A stretch of DNA of 15,753 nt from Burkholderiales bacterium (GTDB taxonomy: Bacteria > Pseudomonadota > Gammaproteobacteria > Burkholderiales > Burkholderiaceae_C). Numbering within the stretch: position 1 is the stretch's first letter; each line of letters opens with the position of its first letter. Below, one piece after another: positions 1-8,472 of this stretch. Position numbers and translations under genes: made by a program. The stretch spans positions 1-15,753 of the forward strand of contig SBFU01000484.1 in the NCBI GenBank assembly GCA_006227785.1, given 5' to 3'. The notes beneath the pieces were generated by a model that saw only the letters and a list, made by a program, of their open reading frames with translations, searched no databases and was not told the origin of the DNA.

Positions 1-39
1 CCGCTTGGAGGGGGACTTCTTGTTTTGCTGGACGGCCAT
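1..39 (-). CDS. rpmF: 50S ribosomal protein L32, N-terminal fragment
   Basis: Only the first 13 codons are inside the window; the gene continues past the left edge. The minus strand reads MAVQQNKKSPSKR, which is the highly conserved start of bacterial L32, a small zinc-ribbon-type protein of the large ribosomal subunit. An AGGAG ribosome binding site lies at 46-50, six bases before the ATG at 37-39, and confirms the start. It follows yceD on the same strand, the usual order in proteobacteria (yceD-rpmF-plsX-fab genes). Here the two are 208 bp apart, with an apparent promoter in the gap, so L32 is probably made from its own transcript as well as by read-through from yceD. Confidence 0.93.
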   Translation of the reverse strand, partial: MAVQQNKKSPSKR

Positions 40-217
40 GGTCGGCTCCTGAAAATCGGGTGGGTAACGGTAGGGTGTTCAAGTGCGCCCCACCCTTCAT
101 GCCCCTTCCGGGCAGACAGGACCTGGCGGATACCAAGGTGCTGCTGCATTTGCGTAAGGGGTTTCGGACCTGCCTTGCGACCGGCCCGCGCAGATGGATG
201 TCAGCGCGAAACCCATC

Positions 218-246
218 ATTATAGCCCTGTCTGGCTCCAACCACAA
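218..246 (-). promoter_or_regulatory. Probable sigma-70 promoter for rpmF
   Basis: On the minus strand a perfect TATAAT (218-223) is preceded by TTGTGG (241-246) at 17 bp spacing. The -35 box ends one base short of the yceD stop codon (248-250). A start about seven bases after the -10 would give a leader of roughly 170 nt before the rpmF ATG. The -10 and the spacing are ideal and the -35 is 4/6. The long leader between here and base 40 shows no convincing ORF or obvious terminator. Confidence 0.65.
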
Positions 247-247
247 A

Positions 248-802
248 TCAGTCGCCCCGCCGAAGGCGCTGCAGCTGGGCAAAGGGGTTGGTCTTTTCCG
301 GGTCCTGCCCGCCATCCGGCGCCTGGGGCAGGGGCAAGGGTACAGGGCAGGCTTCGTGCATGGGAACCAGGGGCATGGCCATCAGGCACTCGTCCTCGAC
401 CAGGGTCCGCAATGAAGGTCGTGGCTCCACAGCCAGCACGTCCTCCTCGCTGTCTTCATCCTCGCGCTCGGCAGTCGCCTCGTCGGCCACAAAGCGGTAC
501 CAGCGATCGACCTGCAGGTGCACCGGCACCGGGCCCAGGCAGCGCTGGCAGGTCAAGGGGACGGTGACCTCGGCCACCAGGTGAAGCCAGGGCTGAGGTG
601 GAGACCCGGGCAATCCGGTTCGCATCTCTGCCCGCGCCTGCCAGCGCAGCGGTCCCGGCGCGACTTCACCCGGATGACCATCAGCGGCGAGCCGCTCGAA
701 CGACTCCACCGGCTCTTCTGCCATGAGGCTGGCGCCCGCCTGGGCAAAGGCAGGCACGTCGAGGCGGTCCGGGTTCCAGTGGTTGGACACTTTCGGTTTC
801 AT
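248..802 (-). CDS. yceD: YceD / DUF177 family protein
   Basis: 184-residue protein of the DUF177 (YceD) family, which in E. coli is needed for normal 23S rRNA accumulation and is encoded just upstream of rpmF, as here. Two family signatures are visible: a CQRC (CxxC) motif in the middle (about residue 87) and the later conserved DECLMAMPLVPMHEAC segment. An acidic stretch (EREDEDSEED) separates them. The frame stays open upstream as far as 1123, but that extension crosses maf on the other strand. I place the start at the ATG at 800-802 (MKPKVSNHWN), because the protein then has normal family length. No Shine-Dalgarno sequence precedes this ATG, while a -10-like TACACT sits six bases before it, so the mRNA may be leaderless. 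It is divergent from maf. Confidence 0.9.
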   Translation of the reverse strand: MKPKVSNHWNPDRLDVPAFAQAGASLMAEEPVESFERLAADGHPGEVAPGPLRWQARAEMRTGLPGSPPQPWLHLVAEVTVPLTCQRCLGPVPVHLQVDRWYRFVADEATAEREDEDSEEDVLAVEPRPSLRTLVEDECLMAMPLVPMHEACPVPLPLPQAPDGGQDPEKTNPFAQLQRLRRGD

Positions 803-808
803 GGTTTC

Positions 809-814
809 AGTGTA
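809..814 (-). promoter_or_regulatory. Possible -10 box of yceD
   Basis: TACACT on the minus strand (4/6 to TATAAT) ends exactly six bases before the yceD ATG. Transcription would therefore begin at or next to the A of the start codon. No good -35 lies at 16-18 bp; TTGTCA at about 842-847 is too far (about 27 bp). The absence of a Shine-Dalgarno sequence fits a leaderless message, but the promoter evidence is weak. Confidence 0.25.
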
Positions 815-851
815 AGAGAGATGCCGGTTGCGCTGGCATGACAATAGGGGC

Positions 852-1460
852 ATGACAAGTGAACCAACCTCTTCGCCCTCAACTCGGGCGCTGATTCTCG
901 GCTCGACCTCACGGTACCGGCATGAACTGCTGTCTCGCCTGCGAGTGGCGTTCACCGTCTCGCATCCGGATGTCGACGAGACACCGGCTGCCCACGAGGC
1001 GCCGGCAGCGCTGGCCCGTCGGCTGGCACTGGCCAAGGCACGGGACGTGGCGCGCCGCCACCCCCAGGCGGTGGTGATCGGAAGCGACCAGGTGGCCGAC
1101 CTGAACGGTGAACCCCTGGGCAAGCCGGGGACCCATGAAAGGGCGGTTGCCCAGCTGCGCCGAATGAGCGGGCAAACCGTGGTGTTCCAGACGGCTCTGG
1201 CCGTCGTCTGTCAGGAAACCGGTTTCGAACAGGTGGACCTGGCGCCTGTGAAGGTGGTGTTTCGCACGCTGGACGACGACGAGATCGAGCGTTATCTGCG
1301 CATCGAACAGCCCTACGACTGTGCCGGCAGCGCCAAGAGCGAAGGGCTTGGCATCGCCCTGCTCGATCGCATCGACAACGACGACCCCTCTGCCCTGGTG
1401 GGCCTGCCATTGATCCGCACCTGCCGCATGCTCCGGGCAGCCGGGCTGGTGGTGCCATGA
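852..1460 (+). CDS. maf: Maf/YceF nucleotide pyrophosphatase (7-methyl-GTP type)
   Basis: 202-residue house-cleaning pyrophosphatase of the Maf superfamily, which hydrolyses non-canonical nucleoside triphosphates to monophosphates. It matches the E. coli YceF branch (m7GTP pyrophosphatase) rather than the YhdE (dTTP/UTP) branch. Supporting segments are LGSTSRYRHELLSRL near the N terminus (residues about 16-30), HPDVDETP (38-45), IGSDQV (76-81) with the catalytic-type Asp, GKP (90-92), and CAGSAKSEGLGIALL. I chose ATG 852 rather than the in-frame ATG at 828, because the extra eight residues are not part of the family and would reach into the short yceD/maf intergenic space. The stop overlaps the next start (ATGA at 1457-1460), so the two are probably co-transcribed and translationally coupled. 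YceF-type genes are commonly found next to yceD-rpmF. Confidence 0.92.
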   Translation: MTSEPTSSPSTRALILGSTSRYRHELLSRLRVAFTVSHPDVDETPAAHEAPAALARRLALAKARDVARRHPQAVVIGSDQVADLNGEPLGKPGTHERAVAQLRRMSGQTVVFQTALAVVCQETGFEQVDLAPVKVVFRTLDDDEIERYLRIEQPYDCAGSAKSEGLGIALLDRIDNDDPSALVGLPLIRTCRMLRAAGLVVP

Positions 1461-2287
1461 CGACCGGGCAGACGGGGCAGGAGAGGACAACGGGCACCTT
1501 GTACCTGGTGCCGACGCCCCTGGACTTTGGCATACGGAACAGCACGGAACCGGACGCGGGCCTGTCTGGCGTCGTTGGATGGCTGCCGCACGAGACCGTG
1601 TCGGTGGCTTCCCGGCTGACCCACTGGATCAGCGAAAACGCCAAGAGCACCCGCGCGTTCCTCAAGCGGGTGGCCATCGACGCGCCACTGGCGCTGCCCT
1701 TGCAGGAGCAGTGGATCGTGGAGTTGCCGCGCCAGGCCCACAAGAAAGGCGATCATGTGGCGTCGCCAGAGCTGGAACAACAGGCGCGCGCACTGCTGGC
1801 GCCGGCGCTGCAGGGGCATGACATGGGCCTGGTCAGCGAGGCGGGCATGCCCGCCGTGGCCGACCCGGGCAGCTCCGTGGTCCGGGCAGCTCATGCCCTG
1901 GACATACCGGTCACGCCCCTGGTGGGACCGGTTTCGCTGATGCTGGCGCTGGCCGCCAGCGGCCTCAATGGCCAGCAGTTCGCGTTTGCCGGCTACCTGC
2001 CGCAGGATGGCGAACAACGCAGCAGGCGCCTGCAGGAACTGGAAAGCATGTCGCAGCGCACAGGACAGACGCAGATCCTGATCGAGACACCCTACCGCAA
2101 TGCCGCGGTGCTGAAGGCCTTGATGCAACACCTGAGGCCACAGACCCGGCTGGCCGTGAGTCTGGGTCTGGGCCTGCCGCAACAGGTGACGCGCAGTGAA
2201 ACCGTGCGCCAGTGGCGGGAACGCCCCGAGCCTGCCGCCGGGCTGCCGATGGACCTGCCGGCGATCTTTCTGTTCGGGGCCAACTGA
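1457..2287 (+). CDS. RsmI-like SAM-dependent methyltransferase
   Basis: 276-residue protein of the tetrapyrrole methylase (SAM-dependent) fold, resembling RsmI, which 2'-O-methylates C1402 of 16S rRNA. Seen in the sequence: an N-terminal LYLVPTPL strand (residues 15-22, RsmI has a comparable VPTPIGN); SEAGMPAVADPGS (127-139), corresponding to the SAM-binding SDAGTPxxxDPG segment; and PLVGPVS (154-160) followed by FAGYLP (177-182). The typical RsmI GNLxD motif near the N terminus is replaced by LDFGIRN. With the different middle region, this suggests the betaproteobacterial RsmI paralogue of unknown substrate rather than RsmI itself. It begins inside the maf stop codon (4 bp overlap) and ends 11 bp before the convergent galU, with no hairpin terminator between them. 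Confidence 0.82.
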   Translation: MTTGQTGQERTTGTLYLVPTPLDFGIRNSTEPDAGLSGVVGWLPHETVSVASRLTHWISENAKSTRAFLKRVAIDAPLALPLQEQWIVELPRQAHKKGDHVASPELEQQARALLAPALQGHDMGLVSEAGMPAVADPGSSVVRAAHALDIPVTPLVGPVSLMLALAASGLNGQQFAFAGYLPQDGEQRSRRLQELESMSQRTGQTQILIETPYRNAAVLKALMQHLRPQTRLAVSLGLGLPQQVTRSETVRQWRERPEPAAGLPMDLPAIFLFGAN

Positions 2288-2298
2288 AGCGGTTCAGG

Positions 2299-3183
2299 TC
2301 AGCCTGACAGCCGAGCGAGATGGGCGCGCACAGCCGGGCCCAACTCCGGGTTGGCCAGCGCCAGGTCCAGGGTGGCCTCCAGAAAGCCCTCCTTGCTGCC
2401 GCAGTCATAACGCCGTCCTTCGTAGCGGAAGGCATACACCTTTTCGGTTCCGATCAGGGCCGCGATGCCATCGGTCAGCTGGATCTCGCCACCGCTGCCA
2501 CGTGGCTGGCGCCGGATGCTCTCGAACACACCGGGTGTCAGGACGTAGCGGCCTGCCACGGCCAGGGTCGAAGGGGCGTTCTGGGGCAAGGGTTTTTCCA
2601 CCATGCCGAACACCTCGGCGACGGCGGCCTCCACCCCCTTGACATCGACGACCCCGTAGCGCCGGGTCTCGGACCGGGGGACGTCCTGCACCGCCAGGAT
2701 GGTGCCGGGGTTGTCAGCGTAGGCCTGGACCATCTGCTGCAGCACACTCGGGCCGCCCTGCGCCTGATCCCGGCCCAGCATGAGGTCGTCGGCCAGCAGC
2801 ACGGCAAAGGCTTCGTCGCCGACCAGGCGCTCGGCGCACAACACGGCATGGCCCAGGCCGAGGGCGCGCGGCTGGCGCACATAGACACAGTCCATGTCGT
2901 CGGGCTTGATGGCGTGCACCAGTTTCAACAGGTCGCGCTTGTGCGCGGCCTCCAGTTCAGCCTCCAGCTCGTAGGCGGTGTCGAAATGGTCTTCGATGGC
3001 CCGTTTGTGACGCCCGGTCACAAAAATCATCTCGCGAATGCCGGCCGCATAGGCCTCCTCCACCGCGTACTGGATCAGCGGCTTGTCAACCACCGGCAGC
3101 ATTTCCTTGGGGATGGCCTTGGTGGCGGGGAGGAACCGGGTGCCCAGGCCCCCGACGGGAAAGACGGCTTTTCGGATCGACAT
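2299..3183 (-). CDS. galU: UTP--glucose-1-phosphate uridylyltransferase
   Basis: 294-residue enzyme that makes UDP-glucose from UTP and glucose-1-phosphate, supplying sugar for surface polysaccharides and trehalose. Motifs: [20 protein letters not shown] (residues 11-30, nucleotide-binding signature), LADDLM (130-135, metal/nucleotide Asp), MVEKP (194-198), GGEIQLTD (231-238) and YDCGSKEG (259-266). Its length matches bacterial GalU. The ORF opens 19 codons further upstream, but the ATG at 3181-3183 starts the canonical [13 protein letters not shown] terminus. The gene is divergent from galE, 108 bp apart, so both UDP-glucose enzymes are fed from one control region. A TATCAT sequence (3215-3220, minus strand, 5/6 to the -10 consensus) upstream of the start is a possible -10, without a convincing -35. 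Confidence 0.96.
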   Translation of the reverse strand: MSIRKAVFPVGGLGTRFLPATKAIPKEMLPVVDKPLIQYAVEEAYAAGIREMIFVTGRHKRAIEDHFDTAYELEAELEAAHKRDLLKLVHAIKPDDMDCVYVRQPRALGLGHAVLCAERLVGDEAFAVLLADDLMLGRDQAQGGPSVLQQMVQAYADNPGTILAVQDVPRSETRRYGVVDVKGVEAAVAEVFGMVEKPLPQNAPSTLAVAGRYVLTPGVFESIRRQPRGSGGEIQLTDGIAALIGTEKVYAFRYEGRRYDCGSKEGFLEATLDLALANPELGPAVRAHLARLSG

Positions 3184-3233
3184 GCGTGGATGCTCGGTTG
3201 AAACGGATCCACGGATGATAAGCCGGCGGCCTG

Positions 3234-3261
3234 CAGACAAGGCCAGCCGGACCGCTAAGAT
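3234..3261 (+). promoter_or_regulatory. Possible galE promoter
   Basis: CAGACA (3234-3239) and TAAGAT (3256-3261) are 16 bp apart on the plus strand, each matching 4/6 of the sigma-70 consensus. A start near 3268 would give a leader of about 24 nt before the galE ATG at 3292. It is the best candidate I can see in the galU/galE gap, but the matches are modest. Confidence 0.35.
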
Positions 3262-3291
3262 CGGTGTTCAGACCATCCTGCCGAAACGCCC

Positions 3292-4329
3292 ATGAAAATC
3301 CTGCTCACCGGCGGCGCCGGCTACATTGGCAGCCACACCGCCGTCACCCTGAGCGCCGAAGGCTTAGAGCCGGTGGTGCTGGACAATTTTTCCAACAGCC
3401 ACCCGGTGGTGATGGAGCGCCTGGCCCACTTGTGCGGCGGTCCGCTGACGCTGGAACAGGGCGATGTGCTGGACACACCATGGCTGACCGGCGTGCTGCT
3501 GCGCCACCAGCCGGTGGCGGTGGTGCATTTTGCGGGCGACAAGGCCGTGGGCGAAAGCGTGGCGCAGCCGCTGAAGTACTTCCACAACAACATCGGCGGC
3601 GCGGTCAGCCTGATGCGCGCCATGGTGCAGGCCGTGGCTGAAGGCGGCTGGCCGCGCCCACCGGCCCTGGTGTTCTCCAGCAGCGCCACGGTGTACGGCG
3701 ACCCCGCCACGGTTCCGATCACCGAGGACTTTCCGCGCAGCCACACCAACCCCTATGGGCACACCAAACTGGTGATCGAGGACATGCTGTCGGCCCAGCA
3801 CGCGGCGGACCCGAGCTGGCGTGTGGGTGTGCTGCGCTACTTCAATCCGGTGGGTGCCCATCCAAGCGGACTGATCGGCGAAGACCCGGACGGCATGCCC
3901 AACAACCTCATGCCCTTCGTGGCGCAGGTGGCGATCGGCCGGCGCCCTCACCTGAGCGTGTTTGGCAACGACTATCCCACGCCCGACGGCACGGGGGTGC
4001 GAGACTACATCCACGTCATGGATCTGGCCAGTGGCCACGTGGCGGCGGTGCGCGCCTTGCTGGCAAAGCCGGGGAGTTTCACCGTCAACCTCGGCACCGG
4101 ACAAGGCCACAGCGTGCTGGACATGGTGCGTGCCTTCGAACGCGCCAGCGGCCGGCCGGTACCCTACCGGATCGCCCCGCGCCGCGCAGGCGATGTGGCC
4201 CAGTGCTGGGCCGACCCAGGGCGAGCCAGAACCTTGCTGGGCTGGCAGGCGACCCGCAGCCTGGATGACATGTGCGCCGACGCCTGGCGCTGGCAGAGCG
4301 GCAACCCCAACGGCTACCGGTCTCCCTGA
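3292..4329 (+). CDS. galE: UDP-glucose 4-epimerase
   Basis: 345-residue short-chain dehydrogenase/reductase family epimerase that interconverts UDP-glucose and UDP-galactose using tightly bound NAD. Visible elements: the Rossmann motif GGAGYIGSH (residues 7-15), Asp31 at the end of beta-2 (NAD ribose), FSSSATVYG (128-136) carrying the catalytic Ser/Thr region, and the Tyr155-x3-Lys159 pair (NPYGHTK). The C-terminal GVRDYIHVMDLASGHV (235-250) is also typical GalE. Codon 25 is TTA (3364-3366), an uncommon codon in a gene this GC-rich. It is paired divergently with galU. Its TGA (4327-4329) directly abuts the stop codon of the convergent S49 peptidase gene. Confidence 0.96.
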   Translation: MKILLTGGAGYIGSHTAVTLSAEGLEPVVLDNFSNSHPVVMERLAHLCGGPLTLEQGDVLDTPWLTGVLLRHQPVAVVHFAGDKAVGESVAQPLKYFHNNIGGAVSLMRAMVQAVAEGGWPRPPALVFSSSATVYGDPATVPITEDFPRSHTNPYGHTKLVIEDMLSAQHAADPSWRVGVLRYFNPVGAHPSGLIGEDPDGMPNNLMPFVAQVAIGRRPHLSVFGNDYPTPDGTGVRDYIHVMDLASGHVAAVRALLAKPGSFTVNLGTGQGHSVLDMVRAFERASGRPVPYRIAPRRAGDVAQCWADPGRARTLLGWQATRSLDDMCADAWRWQSGNPNGYRSP

Positions 4330-5283
4330 TCAGCGCAGTTGCAGGCCGGCGGCCGTGGCCGCATGGAAGATACCTTCGCCGATGCTGGCACCCAGGCGGC
4401 GCACCAGACGCAGGCCGAAGTTGTCACGCTGCGTGTAGTCGATGATGTCTTCGGCCTGGATCTTGTCGCGCGCAACGCTGTCGAGCGTGCCCAGCCCGTC
4501 GGCCAGGCCATTGGCGACGGCCTGCTGTCCGCTCCAGATCAGCCCGGAGAAGGTTCCGGCGTCTTCCTTCAGGCGATCGCCCCGGCCTTTCTTCACCACG
4601 TCGATGAACTGGCGATGAATCTCGTCGAGCATGCCCTGGATATAGGCGCGCTGCTCGGCGTCCTGCGGGCTGAAGGGGTCGAGGAAGGCCTTGTTCTCCC
4701 CCGCGGTCATCAGGCGGCGCTCGATACCGAGCTTCTCCATCAATCCGGTGAACCCGAAGCCATCCATCAGCACACCGATGCTGCCGACGATGCTGGCCTT
4801 GTTGACATAGATTTCGTCGGCGGCGGACGCTATGTAGTAGGCCGCCGATGCACAGGTGTCACCCACCACGGCATACACCGGTTTGTCGTGCAGCGCCTTG
4901 AGACGGAAGATTTCGTCGTTGATGATGCCGGCCTGCACCGGGCTGCCGCCCGGGGAGTCGATCAGCAGCACCACCCCTTTGGCCCCGCTGTCCTCAAAAG
5001 CCGCCTGCAAGGAGCCCACCACCTGTTCGGCACTGGCCTCGCTGCCTGCGGCTATCACGCCACGCACCTCGACCACGGCGGTGTGCGGTGTGGACGGGGC
5101 AGGCGTGAACTGCCCGCTCTGGTAGATCATCCAGGCGACCAGGGTCAGAAAGCCCAGCCAGAGCAGGCGCAGGAAGATGGTCCACCGGCGGCGTGAGCGC
5201 TGTTCCTTGAGGGTCTGGAAAACCAGTTTCTCCAGCGTCTCGCGCTCCCAGTTTCGGTCAGCGCCGGGCGTTTCGTTGTTCAT
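4330..5283 (-). CDS. Membrane-anchored S49 (SppA-like) peptidase
   Basis: 317-residue serine peptidase of family S49, the signal peptide peptidase A / SohB group, in the short single-domain form. A cytoplasmic N terminus rich in Arg/Lys is followed by one transmembrane segment at about residues 34-54, so the catalytic domain should be periplasmic. The Ser-Lys dyad is visible: Ser146 in GDTCASAAYYIAS and Lys198 in GENKAFLDPFSP; IDSPGGSP (108-115) precedes them. I chose ATG 5283; the frame is open 49 codons upstream but that stretch lies within the Rieske gene. It starts 7 bp after the Rieske stop, so the two are almost certainly one operon. The substrate is unknown; a role in clearing cleaved signal peptides or membrane protein fragments is the family expectation. 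Confidence 0.9.
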   Translation of the reverse strand: MNNETPGADRNWERETLEKLVFQTLKEQRSRRRWTIFLRLLWLGFLTLVAWMIYQSGQFTPAPSTPHTAVVEVRGVIAAGSEASAEQVVGSLQAAFEDSGAKGVVLLIDSPGGSPVQAGIINDEIFRLKALHDKPVYAVVGDTCASAAYYIASAADEIYVNKASIVGSIGVLMDGFGFTGLMEKLGIERRLMTAGENKAFLDPFSPQDAEQRAYIQGMLDEIHRQFIDVVKKGRGDRLKEDAGTFSGLIWSGQQAVANGLADGLGTLDSVARDKIQAEDIIDYTQRDNFGLRLVRRLGASIGEGIFHAATAAGLQLR

Positions 5284-5290
5284 GGTGGTT

Positions 5291-5671
5291 TCAGAATGCG
5301 ACGGGTTTGAGGTGGTATTGTGACCGCCAGAAGACGACTCCGTCCCGCTCCAGGGTTTCAATGGCGAACAGCTTGCCGCGGCAGGGGCCTCCGGCGCACT
5401 CTCCAGTATCGGGGCGATAGACGGCGCCATGGGTGGCGCAGAGCAGCCACTGGCCGGTGTCGTCGAAGAAGCGATCGGGCTGCCAGTCCATTTCCATCGC
5501 CACGTGGGTGCAACGGTTCAGGTAGGCGTGCACCTGCCCACGGTAGCGAACCGCAAAGGCCCGGCAGGTCTGGCCGGCATAGGTGACGTCGAAAGACACC
5601 GCACGACCGCCATCGACCAGATCGCGGCCGTTGCAGAGTGTGTTCAGGTCTTCATCAGCGGATGCGTCCAT
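5291..5671 (-). CDS. Small soluble Rieske [2Fe-2S] protein
   Basis: 126-residue protein consisting of little more than a Rieske domain. The two cluster-binding loops are intact: Cys54-x-His56 (NRCTHV) and Cys78-x2-His81 (LLCATHGAVY), 21 residues between His56 and Cys78. PDTGECAGGPCRGKL follows, as in Rieske ferredoxins, where this segment closes over the cluster. There is no signal peptide or membrane segment, so it should be a cytoplasmic electron carrier. No partner reductase or oxygenase is encoded nearby. It lies 42 bp after the HAD gene and 7 bp before the S49 peptidase gene on the same strand. From memory, this HAD-Rieske-S49 order recurs in Burkholderiales, yet I know of no established function. 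Confidence 0.9.
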   Translation of the reverse strand: MDASADEDLNTLCNGRDLVDGGRAVSFDVTYAGQTCRAFAVRYRGQVHAYLNRCTHVAMEMDWQPDRFFDDTGQWLLCATHGAVYRPDTGECAGGPCRGKLFAIETLERDGVVFWRSQYHLKPVAF

Positions 5672-5713
5672 GCCGCTGTTGTATCCGAAGTCGTGAACGG
5701 CTGCAGCCGCCTT

Positions 5714-6373
5714 TCAGGCGTGTTCGCGCAGCCAGTCGTGGAGCTCGGCCACCGAGTGCGCCACATGCAGCGGCCCCAGTGCCGCAAAAGCCTGCGGTTC
5801 GTGCGCACCGTAGCTCACGCCGACCGATGCACATCCGGCATTGACGGCCATCTGCAGATCGTGGGTGGTGTCACCGATCATGAGGGTGCGCTCGGGCCCG
5901 ACACCGAACTCGCGCATGAGCTCGTGCAGCATCAGGGGGCTGGGCTTGCCCGCGGTCTCGTCGGCGGTGCGTGAACCGTCGAACACCCCCTGCAACTCGA
6001 CGCTCTGCAGCGCCTCGTCGAGTCCCTTGCGGCTCTTGCCGGTGGCCACGGTCAACCAGTGATGGCGCTGTCTGAGGCTCTGCAGCAGAGGCAGTACACC
6101 TTCAAACAGGCTGATCTCGTGCTGGGCTGCCATGTAGTGGTGGCGGTAGCGCTCCCCCAGTTGCGGATAACGCTCGGGCGGTACATCGGGGGCTGCGTGG
6201 GCCAGCGCCTGCATCAGCCCCATGCCGATGACGTAGCTGGCCTGCGCACGGCTGGGTACCGTGCCACCCACGTCGGCCACCGCCGCCTGGATGCAGCGGG
6301 TGATCAGGGCAGTGGAGTCGAACAGGGTGCCATCCCAGTCGAAGGCGATCAGGTCAAAGCGGCGCGGGCGCAT
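5714..6373 (-). CDS. HAD superfamily (subfamily IA) phosphatase
   Basis: 219-residue HAD hydrolase resembling phosphoglycolate phosphatase. The four motifs are present: nucleophile Asp12 and acid/base Asp14 in FDWDGTLFDST, Thr111 in VATGKS, Lys143 (AGKPSP), and the acidic motif GDTTHD (167-172). A helical cap of about 70 residues follows motif I, as in subfamily IA. The start is ATG 6373, which places the DxDGT motif at the usual distance from the N terminus. The frame is open far upstream, but that part is antisense to fghA in a shifted frame. No Shine-Dalgarno sequence is evident. It begins the HAD-Rieske-S49 group, 44 bp after fghA on the same strand, so read-through from the formaldehyde genes is possible. 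The substrate cannot be told from the sequence; Gph-like activity is one option. Confidence 0.87.
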   Translation of the reverse strand: MRPRRFDLIAFDWDGTLFDSTALITRCIQAAVADVGGTVPSRAQASYVIGMGLMQALAHAAPDVPPERYPQLGERYRHHYMAAQHEISLFEGVLPLLQSLRQRHHWLTVATGKSRKGLDEALQSVELQGVFDGSRTADETAGKPSPLMLHELMREFGVGPERTLMIGDTTHDLQMAVNAGCASVGVSYGAHEPQAFAALGPLHVAHSVAELHDWLREHA

Positions 6374-6417
6374 GGTCAAAAAGTGGGGGTACGGAACGGG
6401 CCTGAGCGCCGGTGGAT

Positions 6418-7290
6418 TCAGGCCGCCACGCCGAGCTGGGCCGCATGGTGGCGCAAGTGGTCGTCCACCACGCTGGCGATGAAATAGTAGCCGTGGTCGT
6501 ACGCCGGGTGGCGGCGCAAGCTCAGCGGCTGATCTGCAGCGGCACAGGCTGTCTCGAAAGCTTCGGGGTACAGCTGCTCGGCCAGGAACTTGTCGGCCAG
6601 GCCCTGGTCGATCAGGATGCCCCCTGGATAGGGCGGCGTCGTGGCGTCGGCCATCAGCCGGCTGGCGTCGTGCGCCACCCAGGCGTCCTCGTCCTGCCCG
6701 AGGTAGCCCAGAAAAGCCTTGCGCCCCCAGGGGCAACGTGTCGGCGCACAGATGGGCGCCAGGGCAGACAGGCTGGCGAACACGCCAGGGTGACGCAAGG
6801 CCAGGGTCAGCGCGCCATGCCCGCCCATCGAATGACCGAAGAGCCCGAGGCGCTCCGAATCCAGGCCCAGATCGGCCACCACACCGGGGATCAGGTCCTT
6901 GAGAAGATAGCTCTCCATCTGCCAGTGTCCGGCCCAGGGGTGCTCGGTGGCGTCGAGGTAGAAGCCGGCGCCGACGCCAAAATCCCAGTGGTGATCCTCG
7001 CCCTCGATGCCGGTGTGTCGCGGGCTGGTGTCGGGAGTCAGCAGGGCCAGGCCGAGCCGGGCGGCCTCGCGCTGGGCACCGGCCTTGGTGGCGAACGTTT
7101 CCTCGGTGCAGGTCAGACCGGCCAGGTACGTCAGCAGTGGAACGCGTTGTCCGGCCAGCGCCTGCGGCGGCAGGTAGAGACCAAAGCGCATGGGCAGGCC
7201 GATCTCGTTGACCGAGAAGTGCTTGTAGAAGCGCTGCTCGCCACCAAAGCAGGCATGGGAAGACAGCAGTTCAAGACGTTCCAGGGCCAT
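6418..7290 (-). CDS. fghA: S-formylglutathione hydrolase
   Basis: 290-residue alpha/beta-hydrolase (esterase D family) that splits S-formylglutathione into formate and glutathione, the second step of glutathione-dependent formaldehyde detoxification. The catalytic triad is readable: Ser154 in GHSMGG (152-157), Asp228 in LIDQGLADKFL, and His266 in DHGYYF. LAGLTCTEETF (56-66) is also characteristic of the family. The start is ATG 7290, two bases after the frmA stop codon (TGA-CC-ATG), so translation is probably coupled. There is no separate ribosome binding site, and the longer open frame upstream is only a shadow of frmA. Length is normal for the family (about 280). Confidence 0.95.
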   Translation of the reverse strand: MALERLELLSSHACFGGEQRFYKHFSVNEIGLPMRFGLYLPPQALAGQRVPLLTYLAGLTCTEETFATKAGAQREAARLGLALLTPDTSPRHTGIEGEDHHWDFGVGAGFYLDATEHPWAGHWQMESYLLKDLIPGVVADLGLDSERLGLFGHSMGGHGALTLALRHPGVFASLSALAPICAPTRCPWGRKAFLGYLGQDEDAWVAHDASRLMADATTPPYPGGILIDQGLADKFLAEQLYPEAFETACAAADQPLSLRRHPAYDHGYYFIASVVDDHLRHHAAQLGVAA

Positions 7291-7292
7291 GG

Positions 7293-8399
<1,107 letters not shown>

Positions 8400-8472
8400 G
8401 GGCAGTCTCCTTGCGTCGTGAGCGCCCGAGGTTATCGCAAAACCGCGCGACCGGTCCCCGGCGAGACCAATC

